From NCBI RefSeq assembly GCF_018342475.1, contig NZ_JAEMUD010000005.1, positions 124,001 to 188,000 of the forward strand: a stretch of DNA of 64,000 nucleotides. Reading direction: 5' to 3'. Source of the stretch: Parachlamydia sp. AcF125. GTDB lineage: Bacteria > Chlamydiota > Chlamydiia > Chlamydiales > Parachlamydiaceae. Positions 17,279 to 25,276 of this stretch are shown here, in pieces; position 1 is the stretch's first letter, and each line of letters starts with the position of its first letter. The position numbers were made by a program, and so were the translations under genes. The notes beneath the pieces were generated by a model that ran no database searches, was not told the DNA's origin, and was given only the letters and a program-made list of their open reading frames with translations.

Positions 17279-17986
17279 ATGTCACCTTTATTTGCCGATA
17301 GTTCTGTTGAATTTCATGAAAAGTTAATAAGTATTCAATCAATTAGCGATGCTGACAATCTTTATTTGACGAATAAGTTAACCGGTAGCAAAAAGCTGGA
17401 TGGGAGAATTATCAGCTGGTTTAAGGATATGATTGCTTGGCTTTTTAAAATTCATCTCGCTCAAACAACTCCCTTAAAAGTAGCTAAAACCGTTTATGAA
17501 TTTGCTGAAAAAAACCACAGATTTTTAACAAAACACGATCAAGACGTGCTAGCACATATAGTCAGAAGAACTGAGATCAAAGGCCAAAGATATGCTAAAG
17601 GAAAAGAGAATGCTTTTAATGCAATCCTTAAAGATATAAAAGGGTTAAAAATTTTGGATATTCCCCAACCTATTCGCGGTTCTCCCTCTAGTGGAGATAC
17701 GGGTAAGCATGAGAAGAAGATTGCTAGCCAAGTCAGTACGGCAACTTCCGATAATGTGAGCGAGAGAGGTAACGTTTATGAAGAACTTACAGGACGTGAC
17801 AGGGTGCAAAATAGTTTAAATCCCTCTATTTTAATCCCGTTTTGGCAGAGAAATCATCGGAAAGTTGTGTGCTTAGTTAGGGGTACTGACTTTTCTTTTT
17901 ATTGTATGTTTGCCATTATTGTGATAGCCTATTTTCTCCTAACACTTTCAGTAAAATATGAACGAACCAATTGTCACTCTACCTAA
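17279..17986 (+). CDS. Hypothetical protein with C-terminal membrane anchor
   Basis: 235 residues, not recognised. GGAGGG lies about six bases before the ATG. Residues 1-130 are mainly charged helix; 140-185 are low-complexity and polar (Ser, Gly, Asp); a single hydrophobic helix (about 205-226, YCMFAIIVIAYFLL) lies near the C-terminus with a short basic tail, which looks like a tail anchor. No signal peptide is seen. The last 29 bases overlap the start of the RlmK-like gene, which suggests coupled translation although the two products look unrelated. A membrane-associated or secreted role is possible but unproved. Confidence 0.65.
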   Translation: MSPLFADSSVEFHEKLISIQSISDADNLYLTNKLTGSKKLDGRIISWFKDMIAWLFKIHLAQTTPLKVAKTVYEFAEKNHRFLTKHDQDVLAHIVRRTEIKGQRYAKGKENAFNAILKDIKGLKILDIPQPIRGSPSSGDTGKHEKKIASQVSTATSDNVSERGNVYEELTGRDRVQNSLNPSILIPFWQRNHRKVVCLVRGTDFSFYCMFAIIVIAYFLLTLSVKYERTNCHST

Positions 17987-18944
17987 TATTGCCGATGGGG
18001 AAGATAAAAGCTCTATTTTGGGAAACCGGATTCGCAAAAATTATCGCCATATTCGCAAATGGGCCAAGCGCACCCATACAAATTGCTTTCGCATTTACGA
18101 TCGAGAGATTCCTCAATATCCTTTAACGATTGATTTTTACGACGGCCGCTTTTGTGTGCATTATTTTTCGCGGACGCGTGAAAAAGAAGATTTACCTCTG
18201 GAATTGCAAGAAGAGACCACACGCGTTTTATCGAAAATTTTTGCCATTCATCCCGATGAAATTTTTTGGAAAATGAGGGCTAAGCATAAAGAAACGCGGC
18301 AATATGAAAAAGAGGACGATTCGAGAGAGTTTTTTAATGTTTTAGAATATGGGGTCAAATTTAGAATCAATTTGATCGATTACCTGGATACAGGTCTTTT
18401 CCTCGATCACCGAGAAACGCGTCAGTTAGTTGCTAAAGCTGCGCAGGGAAAAAGGCTTCTAAATTTATTTGCTTACACTTGCTCATTCAGTGTGCAGGCA
18501 GCCGCGGCTGGGGCAAGCTTCACTAAAAGCGTCGATATGTCCAATACTTACACGGCATGGGGAGAGAAAAACTTTTTGTTAAACAGGCTTTCTCTTAAAA
18601 ATAATCCCGTTGTTCGGGCTGACTGCTTAAAGTTTTTGGACCAAGAAATGCGAGCGGGCGAAAGATATGACATCATTGTGATCGATCCTCCCACTATTTC
18701 TCGATCTAAAAAAATGGATCAGTTATTTGATGTGCAAGTTGACTATGTCTATTTGATTTCCAAGTCTTTAAACCTTCTATTTCCTGAAGGGGTCATTTAC
18801 TTTAGCACAAATTCTCGCAAATTTGTTTTTGACGAGTCGTGCTTTCCTGCTTGTAAAATTTTAGAGGTATCGTCAAAGACCTTACCGCTTGATTTTCACG
18901 ATCCTAAAATCCATCGATGCTGGAAAATTGTAAAAACTGCTTAA
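17958..18944 (+). CDS. RlmK-like 23S rRNA methyltransferase (class I SAM-dependent)
   Basis: 328 residues resembling the C-terminal (RlmK) half of E. coli RlmKL, which makes m7G2069 in 23S rRNA. Shared lines include NCFRIYDREIPQYPLTID, NLIDYLDTGLFLDHRETR, the SAM loop LLNLFAYTCSFSVQAAAAGA (about residues 166-185) and the catalytic IDPPTISRSK (about 240). The N-terminal THUMP-RlmL half is missing, so this is a stand-alone RlmK-type enzyme, and the exact target base is inferred from the family. The ATG at 17958 lies within the previous gene and has a poor ribosome binding site. The 3' end overlaps rarA tail to tail by 4 bases. Confidence 0.8.
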   Translation: MNEPIVTLPNIADGEDKSSILGNRIRKNYRHIRKWAKRTHTNCFRIYDREIPQYPLTIDFYDGRFCVHYFSRTREKEDLPLELQEETTRVLSKIFAIHPDEIFWKMRAKHKETRQYEKEDDSREFFNVLEYGVKFRINLIDYLDTGLFLDHRETRQLVAKAAQGKRLLNLFAYTCSFSVQAAAAGASFTKSVDMSNTYTAWGEKNFLLNRLSLKNNPVVRADCLKFLDQEMRAGERYDIIVIDPPTISRSKKMDQLFDVQVDYVYLISKSLNLLFPEGVIYFSTNSRKFVFDESCFPACKILEVSSKTLPLDFHDPKIHRCWKIVKTA

Positions 18945-20200
18945 GGGGATAGCTTGTTTCTTAAGTTAGCAAAGTACTCTAACCGTTTTTTCATCTCCCG
19001 CTCGAATCCTCTTTCCACAGGCTCATAAAAATTTTGTCTTTCCATTCCTTCAGGAAAATAGTTTTGGCCGGAAAAACCCTGCGGGGTGTTATGATCATAG
19101 ATGTAACCTTGGCCATAACCTAGCTCTTTCATCACGCGTGTCGGGGCATTTAAAATCGTTGCAGGAGGATTAAGGTGAGAGGTTTGTTGTGCTATCTGTT
19201 TAGCCTGCTTAAACGCCGTATATGTGGCGTTACTCTTAGGAGCTAGAGCCAAATAGATGACAATCTGAGCAAGAGCTAGCTCTCCTTCTGGTGAGCCTAA
19301 CATTTGATAAGCATCCTTAGCCGCTAGGGTAAGTGGAAGTGCTTGAGGATCTGCTTGTCCCACATCTTCTGAGGCGACTCGAATGAGTCGTCTGGCTAAA
19401 TAAAGAGGATCTTCACCCCCATTTAACATGCGCGCAAACCAATATAGAGCGGCATCAGGATCAGACCCCCTAATGGCTTTATGAAGAGCAGAAATCAAAT
19501 TGTAATGCTGATCAGAAGCTCGGTCATAAACAGGGGCGCGAGCTTGCAAGATAGTTTGCAAGTGGTGCACATCGAGCGGCTCTACACTTTCAATATTTTC
19601 AATATTCTCTAAAAGATTGTACAAGTAGCGGCCGTCCCCTTGAGCTAATTGAATCAGATACCGGCGCGCTTGATCGTCCACATTTAACTTTTTTACGCGT
19701 GTTTCATACCGCTGCAGCAATTGCTCTAAAGCGATCTCATCTAGCGGGTTGAGTTTTAAGACGCGCGTGCGGGAGAGAAGGGCGTCATTCAGATAGAAAG
19801 AGGGATTTTCAACGGTTGCTCCAATTAAGATGATGGATCCTTTTTCTAGGAAGGGGAGAAAGGCATCTTGTTGAGCTTTGTTAAAACGATGAATTTCGTC
19901 CACAAAAAGGAGGGTTCCTTTAAATAAAGGGCGCTCTTCAGCTTCTTTCACCACTTTTTTCAAATCAGCCACTCCGCTAAAAATCGCGCTTAACGATTGA
20001 AAAGGGATGTCAAAAGCCTGGGCATATAAACGGGCAATCGATGTTTTGCCTGTACCAGCAGGACCCCATAAAATGATGGAAAGAGGTTTTCCTTGCTTGA
20101 TTGCGCGTGTAATAAACCCTGAGGGCCCTAAAAGATGAGGTTGCCCCACAATTTCTTTAAAAGAAGAGGGACGTAAGCGTTCAGATAAGGGAGGAAGCAT
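18941..20200 (-). CDS. rarA: Replication-associated recombination protein A (AAA+ ATPase)
   Basis: 419 residues, normal for RarA/MgsA, a clamp-loader-like AAA+ ATPase acting at stalled forks with SSB. It begins LSERLRPSSFKEIVGQPHLLGP and has Walker A GPAGTGKTS, Walker B LLFVDEIHRFNKAQQDAFLP, sensor 1 GATVENPSF and the C-terminal tetramer region (RGSDPDAALYWFARML, NPPATILNAPT). It is the last gene of a leftward group behind the M48 peptidase (61-base gap) and the serine hydrolase. Confidence 0.95.
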   Translation of the reverse strand: MLPPLSERLRPSSFKEIVGQPHLLGPSGFITRAIKQGKPLSIILWGPAGTGKTSIARLYAQAFDIPFQSLSAIFSGVADLKKVVKEAEERPLFKGTLLFVDEIHRFNKAQQDAFLPFLEKGSIILIGATVENPSFYLNDALLSRTRVLKLNPLDEIALEQLLQRYETRVKKLNVDDQARRYLIQLAQGDGRYLYNLLENIENIESVEPLDVHHLQTILQARAPVYDRASDQHYNLISALHKAIRGSDPDAALYWFARMLNGGEDPLYLARRLIRVASEDVGQADPQALPLTLAAKDAYQMLGSPEGELALAQIVIYLALAPKSNATYTAFKQAKQIAQQTSHLNPPATILNAPTRVMKELGYGQGYIYDHNTPQGFSGQNYFPEGMERQNFYEPVERGFEREMKKRLEYFANLRNKLSP

Positions 20201-20261
20201 GATAACATCATCTTTAAAGTTATGAAAGAAGGGCTAGCCTATTCGATTGAGGTGATTGTAC

Positions 20262-21137
20262 TTATAAGTTTGAATGGCGAAATACCTCTTTTAGGTTTTT
20301 TCCTTCAGTCACGCCAGCGCCTGGAGGATATTTTTTCAAGTAAGCTTGGATTTGTGCAATCCGCAGACCTGGATTAGGGTGTGTTTGAAATATAGCCGGT
20401 AATGAGCTTTTGCCTCCAGCTTTCTTTAAAATTTCCATCACTTCAATCATGGCTTTCGGATCATAACCCGTTTGCCGCATTAATTTTAAGCCCCATTGAT
20501 CTGCCTCCGATTCATCCTGTCGGCTATAGCGCAGTTGCAGCATCTGATTAACCAAAGAAGCTAGCATGGAGGCGCGGTAACTGCTATCTTGTGAATCACT
20601 CGCTGCTGCGCCGACAGCAAGAACGAAGAATTGTCCAAGCTGGCTTTTTGACATTTGTTGAGCGGCATGCCTTTCAATCACATGACCCATTTCATGACTC
20701 AAGACCCCGGCAAGCTGAGCCTCTGTTTGTAGCTGCTTGAGCAATCCCCAGGTAATAAAAACTTGTCCCCCAGGCAAAGCAAAAGCATTTACGGTCTCAG
20801 CATCCGTTAACACATGAAATTGGAACTTCCAAGGACCTTTTTTGGCTTCAGTATGATTGACAATCCAATTTCCTATTTTTTGAACCGCTTGGGTGCGGGG
20901 ATCATGCATAGGCAGCTCTCCCCCCATTTCTCGGGCCATTTGAGGGGCAGATTCGAGGCCTAAACGGATTTCTTGAGCGGGCGAGAGGGAAACATACTGC
21001 TTTTCACCTGTAACCGGATTTTCCTGCCTCTGGGTCAGGAACATCAATAGCCCAAAAAGGATAATTAAACCGGCTGCGATCAGTTTATTTCCCGCTCCTT
21101 TTTGCTGCTGGGATCGCCTATTTAGAGCAAATGGCAT
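20262..21137 (-). CDS. M48 family zinc metallopeptidase, membrane-anchored
   Basis: 291 residues. The zinc motif HEMGH is at 148-152, with the third ligand in ESEADQWGLKLM. One hydrophobic helix (about 18-35) follows a basic N-terminus, so the enzyme is probably anchored in the inner membrane with its catalytic domain in the periplasm, or lipid-free and exported. Related M48C peptidases (LoiP, BepA, YcaL) take part in outer-membrane protein quality control. No TPR domain is present, unlike BepA. The ATG has AAGGAG seven bases upstream. The serine hydrolase gene ends 27 bases before this start, so the two are likely co-transcribed. Confidence 0.88.
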   Translation of the reverse strand: MPFALNRRSQQQKGAGNKLIAAGLIILFGLLMFLTQRQENPVTGEKQYVSLSPAQEIRLGLESAPQMAREMGGELPMHDPRTQAVQKIGNWIVNHTEAKKGPWKFQFHVLTDAETVNAFALPGGQVFITWGLLKQLQTEAQLAGVLSHEMGHVIERHAAQQMSKSQLGQFFVLAVGAAASDSQDSSYRASMLASLVNQMLQLRYSRQDESEADQWGLKLMRQTGYDPKAMIEVMEILKKAGGKSSLPAIFQTHPNPGLRIAQIQAYLKKYPPGAGVTEGKNLKEVFRHSNL

Positions 21138-21164
21138 ACTTCTTCTCCTTCATACTGTCTAAAC

Positions 21165-22667
21165 TTATTGTTTTTTAAAATCTCCGGCACCTTCATAAAA
21201 CAAACAATAAAGGCGAATAGCAAAAACTTCCCCCTTGGGGTCCAAGCCAAAAGACACTCTTGAGGGAGGACTTATGTTAAAGGGAAATTCTAAAGTAAAA
21301 ATATCTCGATCCCAATGTTTTAGGGAAAAAGAGTGGGAAATTTTTCCAAGCGAAAGGAGAAGAGTTTGATTTTCTTCTTTGACAATCAGTTCGCCATAGA
21401 TGGGATTGGTGTACGTTCCTGTATATAAGCGAAGGGGCATAGGAGGAAAGGTTTCTTGAGGGAGAGCCTCTGTTTGTGTAAGTATTTGATTTTTTGTTAG
21501 TTCTAGAAAGCGGGAGCCCCAATTTCTATCCGGTTTGTCAAAATAATGATCAAAAAATTGCAGCGCAAGAGCCAAAGGTAATAAACTGGCATTTCCCACA
21601 TTTGTTAAAATCACAATTCCTAGCTTTTCTTGAGGAATAAACCCTGCCATGCTGCAGGCGCCCAAAGTCCTTCCATCATGCCAAATAATCGGGTAAGGAG
21701 AATTATCTATATGAAACCAACCTTGGGCATAGTAGATGTCCTGCCCATCAATTTCCCCGACATAAATGTTAGGCCGCTTTAAAAATTGCATATTTTTTTT
21801 GGAGATGATCTCTCTATTTTTAAATTTCCCTTGATTGATTTGTAAAATCATCCAATGAGACAGATCTTTAATGGTTGAGTTAATACCCGCGGCAGGCCCG
21901 AGAACGTAAGTGAAATTATTAAAGGGAAATTCTTCTGGCAAGGCCTCTATATTTCCATCTTTTAAACCTCTATGCCACTCTGCGCGATTAGGGAAAGCTA
22001 AAAATTCTTCCAGAGAAACGCTAGAATTTTTCATCTCTAAAGGCTCAAAAATCTCTCTGCTTAGTAGAGCGGGAAAGGGTAAAAGTAGCTTACTTTCCAA
22101 GATTTTAGAAGCAACTAAGAAAAGGGTATTTTGATAAGCATAGCGGGAGCGAAAACTTGTGGCAGGATAAAGATAAGCGAGATGATGGACAATCTCTTCG
22201 GGTGACAAGCCAAAAAGTACTTGATAATCCCCCGCAAAAGGGTACAATCCACTACGATGGCTACACAAATCGTTTATTTGAAATTCCGCACTCACCCATG
22301 AATCGTATAATCGAAAAGAAGGAAAATGATCGATTACTTTATCTTCCCACTTTAATAATCCTCGGTCATTAGCAATAGCTAGCAAAGTGGAAGTAAAGGC
22401 TTTACTGAGTGAGCCTATTTGAAAAAGGGTGTCTTGGTCAACAGGCTCTGTATTTTTGATTCCTCTCTGCCCAAATCCTTTTTCGAAAATAACCCGCTCA
22501 TCTTTCACGATGGCAATGGCCATTCCCGGGATTTTCCAAAGGATTCTTTGCTCCTCTGCATATTCTTCAAAGGCTTTAATCAGGCTATTTATTTTCTCAT
22601 CGGTAGCCCATAAAGAAAATAAAGCCGAAATAAATACTAAGGTGAACAAAGTAGATCGATAAAACAT
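21165..22667 (-). CDS. Secreted serine hydrolase, beta-lactamase (class C) family
   Basis: 500 residues. A signal peptide (about 1-21) is followed by the serine beta-lactamase/esterase fold. The nucleophile motif S-L-S-K is at 86-89, Y-Q-N at 178-180, and H-D-G-R near 338 in the place of the KTG box. A separate beta-rich C-terminal domain (about 395-500, RLYTGTYTNPIYGELIV) resembles the DUF3471-type tail found in such hydrolases. Family members include penicillin-binding-type peptidases and esterases; antibiotic hydrolysis cannot be read from the sequence. A well-placed GGGGAG precedes the ATG. It is the first gene of the leftward hydrolase-M48-rarA group. Confidence 0.85.
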   Translation of the reverse strand: MFYRSTLFTLVFISALFSLWATDEKINSLIKAFEEYAEEQRILWKIPGMAIAIVKDERVIFEKGFGQRGIKNTEPVDQDTLFQIGSLSKAFTSTLLAIANDRGLLKWEDKVIDHFPSFRLYDSWVSAEFQINDLCSHRSGLYPFAGDYQVLFGLSPEEIVHHLAYLYPATSFRSRYAYQNTLFLVASKILESKLLLPFPALLSREIFEPLEMKNSSVSLEEFLAFPNRAEWHRGLKDGNIEALPEEFPFNNFTYVLGPAAGINSTIKDLSHWMILQINQGKFKNREIISKKNMQFLKRPNIYVGEIDGQDIYYAQGWFHIDNSPYPIIWHDGRTLGACSMAGFIPQEKLGIVILTNVGNASLLPLALALQFFDHYFDKPDRNWGSRFLELTKNQILTQTEALPQETFPPMPLRLYTGTYTNPIYGELIVKEENQTLLLSLGKISHSFSLKHWDRDIFTLEFPFNISPPSRVSFGLDPKGEVFAIRLYCLFYEGAGDFKKQ

Positions 22668-22824
22668 TCTTATCTCCCCAAGCTTTTAATTAAGTAGTTC
22701 GTAGCAAAGTTATTCTTTTTATTCAAGCTTTGATGGAAAGTAAAGAGCCACACATAAAATCTTTATATTTATTTTTAAAAATATATTTTATAAAATGAAA
22801 TTAAACCTAAAAGGAGTGATAAGG

Positions 22825-23643
22825 ATGGATATTAATGGCCATTTACCTAGTGATCCTACAAGTTCCTCTATTCCTCTTAACCAACCCCCTATAACTCCCC
22901 CTTTTAACAAATTAATGAGCGAATCAAAAACGGCGGGCCTTCCCTTTTTAGCAGGGATTTTAAAGCCAGAGAATTTGCAAAAAGTTGCGCGGGGAGAAAC
23001 GGATCATGTAGAAATTCGATTGACTCAGGATTTACGGGAATTTATGGAAGCGATTAAAAATAATACGGCGGTGATGATTGAAACTTCTCAGGCGAATCCT
23101 CCTGTGTTTAAATTCTCTCGAGAAGTCAATCGCTTAATCCATGACCATCCTGTCCATGAGTTTACTGTGACAATGGAAAATCAAGCGAAAGGGTATTATC
23201 GCAATGCTGTGCAGACGGAAAAATATTCTTTAGAGGATATGGGAGCATTCGAAAAACATGACTTAGAGGAATTAGCTGAATTTTTTCAAGGGAACCAGCA
23301 AAGCTTAAAAGAGACGGAAAAGGAACAACAAGCCGCGATTGATAAAAGTTACAAGAGTTCCCAGAAAAAGTTGGACCAAATGCGCGATCGTGTGCGACAA
23401 CGCCAAGAACAAAATGATGAGCAGGATTTAGAAACCAAAAAAGAAAAGCTTTCTATTCCTCAGAAAAAAGTCGGGGAGGGCACCCTATTTACTGAGATAG
23501 TAGACAAGCAAGAGCGCGCGAGCATTGAAGCTCAACAGCAAAGAGATCAAAATGCTGAAGTGGAGTTGAAAAGAGAAGCAAAAGCCCAAAATTTACAAAA
23601 AGAGGGTGAGCGCCTATCGATGCGCAAACGAAAAGAATTTTAG
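22825..23643 (+). CDS. Hypothetical protein with C-terminal coiled coil
   Basis: 272 residues from the ATG at 22825, chosen because AAGGAG (22811-22816) is 8 bases upstream; an in-frame ATG at 22795 lacks this. The N-terminal 25 residues are rich in Pro, Ser and Thr, residues 30-140 are a mixed fold, and 150-272 are a long charged helix with many Gln, Glu and Lys, likely a coiled coil. No membrane segment is present. The gene is not recognised. An unstructured Ser/Thr-rich start followed by a coiled coil is common in chlamydial type III secretion substrates, but that is only suggestive. The HAD gene follows 65 bases later on the same strand. Confidence 0.7.
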   Translation: MDINGHLPSDPTSSSIPLNQPPITPPFNKLMSESKTAGLPFLAGILKPENLQKVARGETDHVEIRLTQDLREFMEAIKNNTAVMIETSQANPPVFKFSREVNRLIHDHPVHEFTVTMENQAKGYYRNAVQTEKYSLEDMGAFEKHDLEELAEFFQGNQQSLKETEKEQQAAIDKSYKSSQKKLDQMRDRVRQRQEQNDEQDLETKKEKLSIPQKKVGEGTLFTEIVDKQERASIEAQQQRDQNAEVELKREAKAQNLQKEGERLSMRKRKEF

Positions 23644-23708
23644 GCAATTAAAGGCTTGCCACGGAGGAGGGAGCTGGCTAAAATGGGGGATTTGAAGAAG
23701 GTCTACCT

Positions 23709-24617
23709 ATGCATTCCGTTAATTCTCCCATTTTTCCCACTTTATCTTCTATCGTTTCACCTTTTAAAGGCATTTTGTTAGATGCTTACGGAGTTTTCTG
23801 GGGGGGGAACGACATGGGACCCATTCCTGGGGCTAAAGAAGCGATGGAAAATTTGGTGGCGAGCGGCAAGATTGTAGGTGTCTTGTCAAATTCTACTCAG
23901 CTTGCTTGGAAAGAGATAAAAAAATTAGAAAGCCATGGAATTATCGAAGGCAAACACTTCCATTTTCTCCTTACTTCCGGGGAGATTGCTCGTGAAATTT
24001 TTTTGAAGGGGAGCTTTCCTATTCAAACTTTGCATAAAAAATTTTGGGTATTGGGAGGTGCTCATCCAGCCTTTTCTTCTCATGAATCGATTTTTCAAGG
24101 AACGGGTTATCGAGAAACCTCTAATATCGATGAAGCTGATTTTATTTATGCGGGGGTCCCGCATATCGAGGGTGAGGATCAACGAGATCCGGAAATTTTT
24201 CGGAATGAAATTCAAAGAGTAGTGAAGAAAAAATTAACGTTAATGTGCGCAAATCCCGATCGATTTGCTCATGAAGGAATCCCCCCCAAAGCAGTTGTCA
24301 GGCAAGGCAGTATTGCCGCTATGTACGAAGAGCTAGGGGGTACAGTCTTTTACATAGGTAAACCTTATCCGGTTGCCTATGCCAAAGCCTTGGAGCGCTT
24401 TTTTGAAAGGGAAATTTTGCCTTTTTCAGAAATTTTGATGGTGGGCGATACCCCTGAAACAGACATTCGCGGTGCCCATCAATGCGGGATTTCTTCTGCA
24501 CTCATTCTTCAAACCGGCATCATGGGGGATCGAATCGCAACCCAAGGTTTAGAAAGCGCCATGCAAACCCTTTTCGATCGCCCAGATTTTTTTATTGACC
24601 GATTGGGCAATCCCTGA
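23709..24617 (+). CDS. HAD-superfamily IIA hydrolase
   Basis: 302 residues with the IIA cap layout. Motif I reads LLDAYGVFWGG (D25-A-Y27), motif II LSNSTQ, and motif IV VGDTPETDIRGAHQCG near residue 245. In most HAD phosphatases motif I is DxD; here the second Asp is Tyr. A D-x-[W/Y]-G form is known for one IIA subfamily (TIGR01459-like), so this is probably a family trait. The substrate is unknown, likely a small phosphate ester. It may form a two-gene unit with the coiled-coil gene upstream. Confidence 0.85.
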   Translation: MHSVNSPIFPTLSSIVSPFKGILLDAYGVFWGGNDMGPIPGAKEAMENLVASGKIVGVLSNSTQLAWKEIKKLESHGIIEGKHFHFLLTSGEIAREIFLKGSFPIQTLHKKFWVLGGAHPAFSSHESIFQGTGYRETSNIDEADFIYAGVPHIEGEDQRDPEIFRNEIQRVVKKKLTLMCANPDRFAHEGIPPKAVVRQGSIAAMYEELGGTVFYIGKPYPVAYAKALERFFEREILPFSEILMVGDTPETDIRGAHQCGISSALILQTGIMGDRIATQGLESAMQTLFDRPDFFIDRLGNP

Positions 24618-25276
24618 GAATATCGGCGCTGTCTTACGGATTTTGTAGAGGTCGTTTCCTGTTTTTAGAATGAAAGGGGAGATTTTAAATCATCGAGAGC
24701 TTTTCGTCGATTCACTCCCATACAAAAAAGGGGAATCGAGAGCAAAATCCCCTATAAATGCTTTTTATGGCGAATATTGCACGACCGTACGAGCAACACA
24801 ACCAGGAAAGCGTAGATCCGCTCCTTCTAGAAAATCTTAACATGATGGCCGGCAGGAGGTTTGGCGAAAGAAGGATGACGTTTGCAAAAGCAGATAAGAT
24901 AGGAGCTATTCACTGCAAACCCTAAAGCACTTAAAAGTTACAGCTAGAGAAAAAGCCCCTATTTAGCCAAACGTTTTATCTTTCCCCTGCTAAGACGAAT
25001 GAACCCCTTTTAGTAGCTTTTATAAAAGGGGCTAAAGTTTATGGGTTTAGGTAATTTTAAAGATGGGTATTCAGCATTAAAAAAGCTCCGCTTAGCCGAG
25101 CTTTGCCCCTAGACACGTAGGGCATCCTGGTTAAGGTCAGCTGTTTGGTTATCTTCAATGGGCTTATCCACTTCTTCTTCCCCTATTTTTGCCCCTCTTT
25201 GGGTTTTGTGCAGGGGAGACTGAACAGCCAGCCTTCTAGCAGCAGAAAAATTCCTGGAAGCCCCTGTTGGAATTAT
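24618..25276. other. Intergenic region with inverted repeats
   Basis: About 660 bases between convergent genes. AGGGGA/TCCCCT at about 24728-24754 could end the HAD transcript. A 9-bp inverted repeat CCCCTTTTA/TAAAAGGGG spans 25004-25031. A clear terminator for the ankyrin gene is at 25079-25105. No coding frame was supported. Confidence 0.55.
25079..25105 (-). terminator. Terminator of the giant ankyrin gene
   Basis: Read on the minus strand, AAAGCTC and GAGCTTT form a 7-bp stem around a 9-base loop, and the stem runs directly into a T tract (the A run at 25079-25085). It lies about 170 bases beyond the ankyrin stop codon. Confidence 0.7.
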
